The position numbers were made by a program, and so were the translations under genes. From assembly GCA_003510825.1 (NCBI GenBank), contig DOKO01000363.1:1-11194 (forward strand): 11,194 nucleotides of DNA. Reading direction: 5' to 3'. Source of the stretch: Stenotrophomonas sp. Its GTDB lineage: Bacteria; Pseudomonadota; Gammaproteobacteria; Xanthomonadales; Xanthomonadaceae. The notes under the pieces were generated by a model. It worked only from the letters and a program-made list of their open reading frames with translations, made no database searches and was not told the DNA's origin. Below, in pieces: positions 1-7,440 of the stretch. Each line of letters opens with the position of its first letter. Position 1 is the stretch's first letter.

Positions 1-2
1 TC

Positions 3-33
3 GCGTAGAGCCTACGCAAACGTCCCCCACGTT
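3..33 (+). repeat. Two adjacent perfect hairpins in the leader
   Basis: Bases 3-8 (GCGTAG) pair exactly with 12-17 (CTACGC) around a 3-base loop. Bases 19-23 (AACGT) pair exactly with 29-33 (ACGTT) around a loop of five C. One base separates the two stems. They could be RNA stem-loops in the glgA leader, operator-like palindromes, or the tail of an upstream structure cut by the window edge. No run of T follows, so they do not look like an intrinsic terminator. The stems are short and chance remains a real explanation in GC-rich DNA. Confidence 0.3.
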
Positions 34-59
34 CCGCGACGACTTCCTTCCCAGACCTG

Positions 60-74
60 GCGCCATTCGGGCGC
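60..74 (+). repeat. Third short inverted repeat upstream of glgA
   Basis: GCGCC at 60-64 pairs exactly with GGCGC at 70-74 around the loop ATTCG. It lies about 25 bases before the glgA ribosome binding site. A 5-base all-GC stem is easy to find by chance at this base composition. It is noted because it follows two other perfect stems within the same short leader. Confidence 0.2.
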
Positions 75-98
75 GGCTGGCGTCTGCCTGACTGATTC

Positions 99-105
99 AG
101 AGAAG
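99..105 (+). promoter_or_regulatory. Ribosome binding site of glgA
   Basis: The purine run AGAGAAG at 99-105 stands 6 bases before the ATG at 112. It supports this start over the internal GTG codons at 184 and 238, which have no comparable purine run before them. Confidence 0.55.
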
Positions 106-111
106 TTCACC

Positions 112-1656
112 ATGGCCCTCGACCTCGTCGCCGATTCCCTGCACGATCCCGTTGCAGAGACTGTCCTGCCCGCCCTCGACCTGGTGCCGATCGGCACCCG
201 TCGTGGCCCGTCACAGCCGATCGAACTGCCAGAGCTGGTGCAGCGGGTCCTGTTCGTTGCCACCGAGATGGCGGACTTCATCAAGGCCGGCGGCCTGGGT
301 GATGTGGCAGCCGCGCTGCCGCGCGCGGTGCGCAGCGGCTGTGATGCGCGCGTGCTGTTGCCGGGCTATCCCGAAGTACTGCAGCGTCTGCCGCACCTGC
401 GTGAAGTAGGTCGTGTCGCCGGGCGTGCCAGTCTGCCGGCCTGCACCGTGGCCATGGCGCTCCAGGCCGATGGTCTTCCTATCTATGTGCTGCTGTCGCC
501 CGCGCTGTATGAACGCGAGGGCTCGCCCTACGTGGACGCGCAGGGCCGCGAATGGCAGGACAACGCAGTGCGTTTTGCCACTTTGTCCCATGCCGCTGCG
601 GAAGTGGCCGCCGGTCGTGCCGGGCTGGACTGGAAGCCGCAGCTGCTGCACCTGAACGACTGGCCGGTGGCGATGGCCGCCGCTTATGTGCGCTGGGATG
701 GCACTGCGGTGCCGACCCTGCTGACCATCCACAACCTGGCTTACCAAGGTCTGTTCCCGTTTGCTCTGGCGTCGACCCTCGGCGTACCTGTGGAGCATCT
801 GGACGAACTGCATTTCCACGGCCACATGTCCTTCCTGCAGGGCGGCATTGCCAATGCCACCCGCCTGAACACGGTCAGCCTGCGCTATGCGCAGCAGATC
901 ACCGCTGCCGAGGATGGCTGTGGCCTGCACGAACTGCTGGCGCAACGCGCTGCCGGTGGCCACCTCAGTGGCATCGTCAACGGCATCGACGCCAGCTGGG
1001 ATCCGCGCCGTGACATTCACCTGAAGGCACGTTTCAGCATAGGCCAGTGCGCGGGTCGCGCAGAGAATGCGCAGGCCGTGCGCCAGGCCTTCGGGCTGCA
1101 GCCCTCGTCGGGCCCGCTGTTCGCCGTGGTCTCGCGGCTGGTCCATCAGAAGGGCCTGGACATCACCTGTGATGTCGCTCCGCAGATTGTGGCGGCCGGT
1201 GGCCAGCTGGTGGTGATCGGCGGTGGCGAGCCGCAGGTGGAAGCGCAGGTGCAGGCACTGGCCCAGCGCTACCCCGGACGGGTCGGCGCCTTCATCGGCT
1301 TCGAGGAGGGCCTGGCGCGGCAGATGTTCGCCGGCGCTGATTTCCTGCTGATGCCCTCGCGCTTCGAACCCTGCGGCCTCAGCCAGATGTACGCGCAGCG
1401 CTTTGGCTGCCTGCCGGTCGCGCATGCGACGGGCGGCCTGGTTGATACGGTCGAGGACGGTGTGACCGGCTTCCTGTTCCATGGCGCCAATGCCGATGGG
1501 CTGCGCCGCTGCGTGGAGCGGGCGATGCGCACGTTCCGGCTGCCGGCGCTGATGCATGCGATGCGACGTGCGGCGATGCTGCGTCCGGGCGGTTGGGAAA
1601 CGGCCGGCAAGGCCTACCTGGCGCTGTACCAGCAGACCTGTCAGGTGGCTGCATGA
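112..1656 (+). CDS. glgA: Glycogen synthase (ADP-glucose type, GT5)
   Basis: GlgA transfers glucose from ADP-glucose to the non-reducing end of an alpha-1,4-glucan in the cytoplasm. The 514-residue protein shows the GT5 landmarks: the KAGGLGDV nucleotide-binding loop (58-65), TIHNLAYQG (205-213), NGID (290-293), [10 protein letters not shown] (341-350) with R342 and K347, and PSRFEPCGL (415-423). E419 sits at the same spacing from K347 as E377 from K305 in E. coli GlgA. The start at 112 is the first ATG and has a good ribosome binding site. It gives an N-terminal extension of about 43 residues compared with E. coli, where the loop lysine is K15. An internal GTG at 238 would give an E. coli-like N terminus. 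The frame is also open upstream to the window edge, without an ATG or GTG. The stop overlaps the glgB start as ATGA, so the two are probably translationally coupled. Function is secure; the exact start is less so. Confidence 0.95.
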   Translation: MALDLVADSLHDPVAETVLPALDLVPIGTRRGPSQPIELPELVQRVLFVATEMADFIKAGGLGDVAAALPRAVRSGCDARVLLPGYPEVLQRLPHLREVGRVAGRASLPACTVAMALQADGLPIYVLLSPALYEREGSPYVDAQGREWQDNAVRFATLSHAAAEVAAGRAGLDWKPQLLHLNDWPVAMAAAYVRWDGTAVPTLLTIHNLAYQGLFPFALASTLGVPVEHLDELHFHGHMSFLQGGIANATRLNTVSLRYAQQITAAEDGCGLHELLAQRAAGGHLSGIVNGIDASWDPRRDIHLKARFSIGQCAGRAENAQAVRQAFGLQPSSGPLFAVVSRLVHQKGLDITCDVAPQIVAAGGQLVVIGGGEPQVEAQVQALAQRYPGRVGAFIGFEEGLARQMFAGADFLLMPSRFEPCGLSQMYAQRFGCLPVAHATGGLVDTVEDGVTGFLFHGANADGLRRCVERAMRTFRLPALMHAMRRAAMLRPGGWETAGKAYLALYQQTCQVAA

Positions 1657-3887
1657 ACGACGAGGGACGGGGTGCGGTGGCGTTCGACTACGACACGGTG
1701 ACGCAGGGTGATGCGGTTGCGCCGATGGCGGCCGAGTTGCAGGCGCTGGTGCAGGGTCGCCCGGCCGATGCTTTCGCGTGGTTGGGTCCGCATGCCGATG
1801 GCAACGGGGGCCGTGTGATCCGCGCGCTGGTGCCGAATGCAAAGCGGGTGGAGGTGATCGAGGGCAGCGGCCGCCGCTGGGACCTTCGTTGCACTGATCT
1901 GCCGGGTCTGTTCGAGGGGCGCGCCGGTGCCGACGCGATCCCGCTGCTGGCGCTGCACTTCCCCGATGGCGTCGAGCTGGTGCACGACGCGTATGCGTTC
2001 GGCCCGCTGCTGGATGAGGCACTGCTGCAGCGTATCCACCAAGGTGATGCCGAAGCGGTGCGCGTACTGGGCGCTACCGAAATGACCATTGAAGGTATCG
2101 AGGGCGTGCGCTTCGCAGTCTGGGCACCGAATGCGCAGCGCGTGGCGGTCGTCGGCGACTTCAATGGCTGGGACGGTCGCCGCCACCCGATGCGGCTGCG
2201 CCATGCCGCCGGCGTGTGGGAGCTGTTCATCCCCGGGGTCCAGCCGGGCGCGTGCTACAAGTTTCGCCTGATCGGAGCAGACGGCCAGACCCTGCCCGAC
2301 AAACTCGACCCGATGGCACGCTGGGCCGAGCGCTCGCCGGCCACTGCCTCGCGCGTGGTGTCTGCCGCCCCGCTGCAGTGGAACGACCAGGCCTGGCTGC
2401 AGCGCAGCCGTCAGCAGGGCATCAACGCGCCGTTGTCCATCTATGAGGTACACGCGGGATCCTGGCAGCGCGCCGAGGATGGCAGCGTGCTGGACTGGGA
2501 TGCACTGGCAGATCGGCTGATCCCCCACGTCACCGGTCTCGGCTTCACCCACATCGAGCTGCTGCCGATCAGTGAGCATCCCTTTGGTGGCTCCTGGGGC
2601 TACCAGCCGCTGGGCATCTACGCACCGACCGCGCGCTACGGCACCCCGGAAGCCTTTGCCCGCTTCGTGGACCGCTGTCACCAGGCCGGCCTGGGCGTGA
2701 TCGTCGATTGGGTCAGCGCGCATTTTCCCGACGATGCCCACGGCCTGGCGCGCTTCGATGGCACCGCCCTGTACGAGCACGCCGATCCCCGTGAGGGCAA
2801 GCATGCCGACTGGGACACGCTGATCTACAACTACGGCCGCAATGAAGTGTCGGCCTACCTGATCGGCAGCGCGCTGGAGTGGATCGAGCATTTCCACATC
2901 GACGGGCTGCGCGTGGATGCAGTGGCGTCGATGCTGTATCGCGATTACAGCCGCCCCGAGGGGCAGTGGGTGCCCAATGCACAGGGCGGCCGCGAGAACC
3001 TGGAGGCGGTGGCCTTCCTGCAACGCATGAACCAGACCCTGCGCGAGCGTTTTCCAGACGTGCTGGTGATTGCCGAAGAGAGCACGGCCTGGCCGGGCGT
3101 GACCAACGCGGTAGCCGACGGCGGGTTGGGTTTCACCCACAAGTGGAACATGGGCTGGATGCACGACACGCTGCACTACCTGCAGCGCGACCCCGTGCAT
3201 CGCCCGCATCACCACAGCGAGATCAGCTTCGGTCTGGTGTATGCCTTCTCCGAGCGTTTCGTGTTGCCGCTGTCGCATGACGAGGTGGTCCACGGCAAAG
3301 GCTCGCTGCTCACCAAGATGGCGGGCGACCGCGCCCAGCAGTTCTCCCAGCTGCGGGCGTACTACGCCTTCATGTGGGCACACCCGGGCAGCAAACTGCT
3401 GTTCATGGGGGGCGAATTCGGCCAGGCGGGCGAGTGGGCGCACCAGCGCGGGCTGGAATGGGAGCAGGCCGCGACCGCTGAAGGCGGTGGATTGATGCGT
3501 CTGGTCGGTGATCTGAATGCACAGCTGCTGCATCAGCCCGCACTGCATCGCGATGAGCGCGACGAGCGCGGCTTTGCCTGGAGTGTGGCCGACGACAGCC
3601 GCAACAGCGTTTACGCCTTCATCCGGCAGGATCCGACCGGCGAAGCACCGGCGATGCTGGTGGTCAGCAATTTCACGCCTGTGCGCCGCGAGGGCTACCG
3701 CGTCGGCGTACCCGAGTCCGGCCTGTGGTCGGAGCGGTTGAACACCGACAGCCACCATTATGCAGGCGGCAACGCTGGCAATCTGGGCGCGGTGGCCACT
3801 GATGCGAGACCGATGCACGGGCACGCGCAATCACTGCGGCTGACCCTGCCGCCGATGTCCACGCTGTACCTGCAGGTTGTCGCATGA
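1653..3887 (+). CDS. glgB: 1,4-alpha-glucan branching enzyme (GH13)
   Basis: GlgB cuts alpha-1,4-glucan chains and rejoins them through alpha-1,6 bonds, making branched glycogen in the cytoplasm. The 744 residues compare with 728 in E. coli. The order is an N1-type beta-sandwich (about 25-125), a CBM48 module (about 150-235, with [20 protein letters not shown]), the GH13 barrel (about 260-620) and an all-beta C-terminal domain. Region I is DWVSAHFP (352-359). The nucleophile is D422 in DGLRVDAV, the acid/base is E475 in AEEST, and the third acid is D543 in [11 protein letters not shown]. These three have the same spacing as D405, E458 and D526 of E. coli. I chose the ATG at 1653 because it forms an ATGA overlap with the glgA stop and has AGGTGG just before it. 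An in-frame ATG at 1593 would lie 64 bases inside glgA. Its place between glgA and treZ puts branching in the same transcript as elongation. Confidence 0.96.
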   Translation: MNDEGRGAVAFDYDTVTQGDAVAPMAAELQALVQGRPADAFAWLGPHADGNGGRVIRALVPNAKRVEVIEGSGRRWDLRCTDLPGLFEGRAGADAIPLLALHFPDGVELVHDAYAFGPLLDEALLQRIHQGDAEAVRVLGATEMTIEGIEGVRFAVWAPNAQRVAVVGDFNGWDGRRHPMRLRHAAGVWELFIPGVQPGACYKFRLIGADGQTLPDKLDPMARWAERSPATASRVVSAAPLQWNDQAWLQRSRQQGINAPLSIYEVHAGSWQRAEDGSVLDWDALADRLIPHVTGLGFTHIELLPISEHPFGGSWGYQPLGIYAPTARYGTPEAFARFVDRCHQAGLGVIVDWVSAHFPDDAHGLARFDGTALYEHADPREGKHADWDTLIYNYGRNEVSAYLIGSALEWIEHFHIDGLRVDAVASMLYRDYSRPEGQWVPNAQGGRENLEAVAFLQRMNQTLRERFPDVLVIAEESTAWPGVTNAVADGGLGFTHKWNMGWMHDTLHYLQRDPVHRPHHHSEISFGLVYAFSERFVLPLSHDEVVHGKGSLLTKMAGDRAQQFSQLRAYYAFMWAHPGSKLLFMGGEFGQAGEWAHQRGLEWEQAATAEGGGLMRLVGDLNAQLLHQPALHRDERDERGFAWSVADDSRNSVYAFIRQDPTGEAPAMLVVSNFTPVRREGYRVGVPESGLWSERLNTDSHHYAGGNAGNLGAVATDARPMHGHAQSLRLTLPPMSTLYLQVVA

Positions 3888-5605
3888 CCGCTGCCGGTCG
3901 TCTGGGTGCGTGGCCAACGGGCGCAGGGATGGTGGAGTTCCGGCTGTGGGCGCCTGACATCAGTCAGGTGGCGCTGGTGCTTGGCGGGGTCGCGTTACCG
4001 ATGCTTCGGCAGGCCGATGGCCTGCACTGGATCCGCACGACGGCGGCGCAGGGCGATCGTTACCGCTTCCGCCTGCCGGATGGCAGCGAGGTGCCGGATC
4101 CCGCTTCGCGCTGGCAGCCCGAGGGCGTTGAAGGCCCCAGCGCCCTCCTGGCCGAGGATACGTATGCCTGGGAGACGCTGGACTGGCGCGGTGTTGCCTG
4201 GGCGGACATGGTCATCTACGAGGTACACGTCGAGGCAGCCGGCGGATTTGCCGCGCTGACGGCACAGCTGCCGATGCTGGCGGCAACGGGCATCACCGCC
4301 ATCGAGTTGATGCCGGTGGCGCAGTTTCCAGGCAGCCGCAACTGGGGCTATGACGGTGTATTTCCCTACGCCCCGGCACAGGCCTATGGCGGACCCGAAG
4401 CACTGAAGCGATTCGTCGATGCGGCGCATGCCGCCGGCCTGGCGGTACTGCTGGATGTGGTCTACAACCACTTCGGGCCGCAGGGCAACCATCTGGCGCA
4501 GTATGCCAAGGGCTTTTTTCACAGCGGTCGCAGCACCCCGTGGGGTGACGCCATCGATTTCGAACAGCCGCATGTACAGCGCTTCTTCATCGACAACGCG
4601 CTGATGTGGCTGCAGGAGTATCGGTTTGACGGGCTGCGCCTGGATGCGGTGCACGCCATCGATGATGACCGCTTCCTGCAGCAGCTGAGTGATGCGATCC
4701 GCACCGAGGTGCCGCACGCGCACCTGGTGCTGGAAAACGAGCGCAACCAGGCGCGCTGGTTGCGGGGCGCCTACCAGGCGCAGTGGAATGATGACTTCCA
4801 CAATGCGCTGCATGTGCTGCTGACCGGCGAGCACGAAGGTTACTACGCCGCCTATGCGGGCCGTGCCGAAGCGCTGCTGGCGCGCTGCCTGGCTGAGGGC
4901 TTCGCCTGGCAGGGTGAGCCCGACCTGCATGGCGAGGCCCGTGGCGAGGCGAGTGGCGACCTGCCGCCGTCGCGTTTCGTCGTGTTCGCGCAGAACCACG
5001 ATCAGGTTGGCAATCGCGCCTTTGGTGAGCGCCTGAGCCAGCTGCTGGAGCCTCCGGCGCTGCGCATGGCCACCGCGCTGACCGTGCTGACGCCCATGGT
5101 GCCGCTGCTGTTCATGGGCGAGCCGTGGCAGGCCACGTCACCGTTCCTGTTCTTCACCGATTACCAGGCGCCGCTGGACGAAGCAGTGCGCGAAGGGCGT
5201 CGACGTGAGTTCGCCGGCTTCAGCGCCTTCACCGACGCCGCTGCGCGGGCACGGATTCCGGACCCGAACGATCCTCAGACAATGCAAGCGTCCTATGTGC
5301 CGCCACCGGACGCCGGGTTCGCAGCGCAGCAATCGCTGGCGTGGCTTCGTGATCTGCTCGCTGTGCGCCGCCATTACCTGCAGCCCGGGCTCGAACAGGC
5401 ACATTCACTGGGCGCTTCCGTACTGGGCGAGGGTGCACTGCAGGCAGGTTGGCAGCTGCCTGCGGGGCAGTGGTGGATTGCCATCAATGCAGGGCCTGCC
5501 GAAGTCGCGCATACGCTACCGGACGGAGAATCGCTGCTGGATCTGCCCACCGGCCCGTTGCTGCAGCCGGGCGGCGGACTGCAGCTGCGCTGGCTACCGG
5601 CATGA
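3884..5605 (+). CDS. treZ: Malto-oligosyltrehalose trehalohydrolase (GH13)
   Basis: TreZ releases free trehalose from the maltooligosyl-trehalose made by TreY, the second step of the TreY/TreZ route from glucan to trehalose. The 573 residues carry an N-terminal CBM48-like sandwich (about 5-95, with [17 protein letters not shown]), the GH13 barrel (about 105-450) and a C-terminal beta domain (about 510-573). Region I is [14 protein letters not shown] (191-204). The nucleophile is D254 in [12 protein letters not shown], the acid/base is E284 in VLENERNQ, and the third acid is D373 in [10 protein letters not shown], a TreZ hallmark. [10 protein letters not shown] (301-310) and [10 protein letters not shown] (437-446) are also typical of the family. 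The start is an ATGA overlap with the end of glgB, with a weak AGG seven bases upstream. Two alpha-amylase relatives, GlgB and TreY, are near neighbours, but the [10 protein letters not shown] and LENERNQ motifs separate TreZ from both. Confidence 0.95.
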   Translation: MTAAGRLGAWPTGAGMVEFRLWAPDISQVALVLGGVALPMLRQADGLHWIRTTAAQGDRYRFRLPDGSEVPDPASRWQPEGVEGPSALLAEDTYAWETLDWRGVAWADMVIYEVHVEAAGGFAALTAQLPMLAATGITAIELMPVAQFPGSRNWGYDGVFPYAPAQAYGGPEALKRFVDAAHAAGLAVLLDVVYNHFGPQGNHLAQYAKGFFHSGRSTPWGDAIDFEQPHVQRFFIDNALMWLQEYRFDGLRLDAVHAIDDDRFLQQLSDAIRTEVPHAHLVLENERNQARWLRGAYQAQWNDDFHNALHVLLTGEHEGYYAAYAGRAEALLARCLAEGFAWQGEPDLHGEARGEASGDLPPSRFVVFAQNHDQVGNRAFGERLSQLLEPPALRMATALTVLTPMVPLLFMGEPWQATSPFLFFTDYQAPLDEAVREGRRREFAGFSAFTDAAARARIPDPNDPQTMQASYVPPPDAGFAAQQSLAWLRDLLAVRRHYLQPGLEQAHSLGASVLGEGALQAGWQLPAGQWWIAINAGPAEVAHTLPDGESLLDLPTGPLLQPGGGLQLRWLPA

Positions 5606-7440
5606 GCGGCGATACGGCACTGGAGGCAGCCGCGCGTTCAGCGGGGCTGATGCCGCAGTGGGAGGATGTTTCCGGGCGGAACTGCGAGGTGGCGCCCGAG
5701 GTGCTGCGCGCTGTTCTGCAGGTGCTGCAGCCGCAGGCGGAAACGGCGGGTGCGCTACTGCACACCGCGATCTGCGGGGAGACGGTGGTCCTGGCGGGTG
5801 CTGCAGGCGCAGCGTGCTGGGTCGATGAGACCGGCCGGCAATGCGATGCGCGCCAGGATGCAGCTGGCCGATGGCCGGTGCCGCTGCAGCCCGGCTACTG
5901 GCATTGGCAGCAGGGGCCGCGTCGTATCGCGGTCGCCGTCGCACCGCAGAAGGCATGGTGGCCCGCGCATCTTGACCGTGGCTGGGGCCTGGCGGCGCAG
6001 GTCTACAGCCTGCGCAGCGCAGGCGACGCCGGCATAGGTGACAGCGCCGGCTGTGCACCCTGGCTGCAGCGGCTGCAGCAGCACGGTGGGCAGGCGCTCG
6101 CCCTGAGCCCGATGCACGCCGGCTTGCCGCCGGGTGTTGGCTACAGTCCATATTCGCCCAGCGACCGCCGCTGGCTGGACCCGCTGCAGGCCTCGCTGCT
6201 GCAGGCGGTACCAGATGCCGCCCGCGCCGTGCTGGCGGAGGATCCGGCGCTGGCCGAGGCGGTGAACGTTGCCACTGCCGCGCGGCGCATCGACTGGCCC
6301 GGTGCGGCTGACCTCAAGTGGCGCTGGCTGCGCGCGGCGCGACGCCAGCTGCAGCACGCGCAACCCGATCTGTGGGCCGAAGTCTGCCAGTGGCAGGCCG
6401 ACGCGGGCGCGGCGCTGCAGGACTACTGCGTGCTGGCAGCCGACGCGCGCAGCGGGGACGCGCAGGACCACGCCTTCGCACAGTGGGTGGCGCAGCGCTG
6501 CTGGACGGACCTGCACTCGCAGGCCCGCAGCAATGGCGCGGCCATCGGGCTGATCGCCGATCTGGCGGTGGGCTGCGCACCCGACGGTGCGGAAGCGCGT
6601 TCGCAGGCCAGCGCCATGCTGGCCGGCCTGGAGATCGGTGCGCCACCTGATGCCTTCAATACCCAAGGCCAAGCGTGGGGCATCACCGGCTTCTCGCCGC
6701 TGGCCCTGCGCAGGCAGGGCTATGCGCCTTTCATCAACCTGCTGCGGGCGGTCATGGCCGGCCGTGGTGGGGTGCGCATCGACCATATCCTCGGCCTGCA
6801 CCGGCTGTGGGTGTTGCCGCAGGGCGCATCCGCCCGCGACGGGGTCTACCTGCAGTTTCCGCTGCAGGACCTGCTGAATCTGCTGGTGCTGGAATCCTGG
6901 CGGCAGCATTGCGTGGTGATCGGCGAGGACCTGGGTGTTGTTCCGGCAGGCATCCGCCAGCAGCTGGCCGCGCGCGGGGTGCTGGGTGTGGATGTCCTGC
7001 CGTTCACCCGTGATGCGGCGGGCTTCCTGCCTGCCGAACGCTGGCGCCGCGATGCCGTCGCCATGCCGTCCACCCACGATCTGCCGCCGCTGGCCGGCTG
7101 GCTGCGCGGGCGTGATCTGCGCTGGCGCGCACGCCTGGGCGAAATCGAAGACCTGCCCTCAGCACTGGGGCAACGGCGCGTGGATGCCGTGGCCCTGTCC
7201 GACCTGATTCATGGAGATTGCGTGGAAGACGATGCACTGGGCCTGCTGGCCAGGACCCCCTCGCGGCTGGCCCTCCTTCCATTGGAAGACGCGCTGGCAC
7301 TGCGTACACAGGTCAACCTGCCGGGTACCGTCGGCGGCCATCCAAACTGGCGGCGGCGGTTGCCGATGCACTGGAATGAGGCTGCCCTGCAGTCGCGGCT
7401 GCAGCGCATCAGCGCGGGTCGTGCCGGGGGCCACGCATGA
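5602..7440 (+). CDS. malQ: 4-alpha-glucanotransferase, amylomaltase (GH77)
   Basis: MalQ moves maltooligosyl units between alpha-1,4-glucans, making longer chains and releasing glucose. The 612-residue protein has an N-terminal domain starting with a short helical segment (about 1-50) and a GH77 barrel. Motifs are VYSLRSAGDAGIGD (134-147), YSPYSPSDRRWLDPL (181-195), IADLAVGCAPDGAEA (318-332), GAPPDAFNTQGQAWG (346-360) and VNLPGTVGGHPNWRRR (571-586). The nucleophile is D394 in VRIDHILGLHRLW, the acid/base is E442 in VIGEDLGVVP, and the third acid is D493 in STHDLPPLAG. It is about 80 residues shorter than E. coli MalQ (694) but appears intact. I chose the ATG at 5602, which forms an ATGA overlap with the treZ stop. 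An in-frame ATG at 5449 lies deep inside treZ and would add 51 residues without family resemblance. No ribosome binding site precedes it, so translation probably depends on ribosomes finishing treZ. Lying between treZ and treY, it probably recycles short maltodextrins for TreY. Confidence 0.94.
   Translation: MSGDTALEAAARSAGLMPQWEDVSGRNCEVAPEVLRAVLQVLQPQAETAGALLHTAICGETVVLAGAAGAACWVDETGRQCDARQDAAGRWPVPLQPGYWHWQQGPRRIAVAVAPQKAWWPAHLDRGWGLAAQVYSLRSAGDAGIGDSAGCAPWLQRLQQHGGQALALSPMHAGLPPGVGYSPYSPSDRRWLDPLQASLLQAVPDAARAVLAEDPALAEAVNVATAARRIDWPGAADLKWRWLRAARRQLQHAQPDLWAEVCQWQADAGAALQDYCVLAADARSGDAQDHAFAQWVAQRCWTDLHSQARSNGAAIGLIADLAVGCAPDGAEARSQASAMLAGLEIGAPPDAFNTQGQAWGITGFSPLALRRQGYAPFINLLRAVMAGRGGVRIDHILGLHRLWVLPQGASARDGVYLQFPLQDLLNLLVLESWRQHCVVIGEDLGVVPAGIRQQLAARGVLGVDVLPFTRDAAGFLPAERWRRDAVAMPSTHDLPPLAGWLRGRDLRWRARLGEIEDLPSALGQRRVDAVALSDLIHGDCVEDDALGLLARTPSRLALLPLEDALALRTQVNLPGTVGGHPNWRRRLPMHWNEAALQSRLQRISAGRAGGHA

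Larger units (their letters stand above)
1..111 (+). other. Leader upstream of glgA, non-coding or the end of an upstream gene
   Basis: This stretch precedes the first ATG of glgA. I see no convincing -35/-10 promoter pair. It holds three short perfect inverted repeats (listed separately) and a ribosome binding site near its right end. Two frames are open: the glgA frame has no stop back to base 1, and the frame starting at base 2 is open until a TGA at 89-91. Hand counts of G/C at third positions are about 21 of 29 codons for the frame ending at 91 and about 24 of 37 for the upstream glgA frame. Neither gives strong support for coding. The tail of an upstream gene ending at 91 remains possible but cannot be decided from this window. 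Confidence 0.5.

Noticed and set aside
3..17. GTAG-containing palindrome as a Stenotrophomonas SMAG (REP-like) repeat
   Set aside because: It contains GTAG, but the stem position and sequence do not follow the SMAG layout as I remember it, and no second copy was seen in the window.
2..91. Possible C-terminal end of an upstream protein finishing at the TGA at 89-91
   Set aside because: Thirty codons touching the window edge, with weaker third-position G/C than the real genes and no recognisable motif, are not enough to call a gene.
1593..1652. Upstream ATG for glgB at 1593
   Set aside because: It lies inside the conserved end of glgA and adds 20 residues unlike the GlgB family; the ATGA overlap at 1653 matches the other junctions.
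211..2022. 603-codon open frame on the - strand across glgA and glgB
   Set aside because: It spans two well-supported genes on the other strand and has low-complexity, Arg/His/Pro/Gln-rich sequence typical of a shadow frame.
1641..3830. Very long open frame on the - strand, 729 codons, opposite glgB
   Set aside because: It mirrors glgB and its translation shows no recognisable domain. Long antisense open frames are expected opposite GC-rich genes with G/C third positions.
5449..5601. Upstream ATG for malQ at 5449
   Set aside because: The extra 51 residues are read from the treZ C-terminal coding region in another frame and are Ala/Arg/Cys-rich without MalQ resemblance.
5755..7077. 440-codon open frame on the - strand opposite malQ
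   Set aside because: malQ is firmly identified by its catalytic motifs over the same bases, and the antisense product has no family resemblance.
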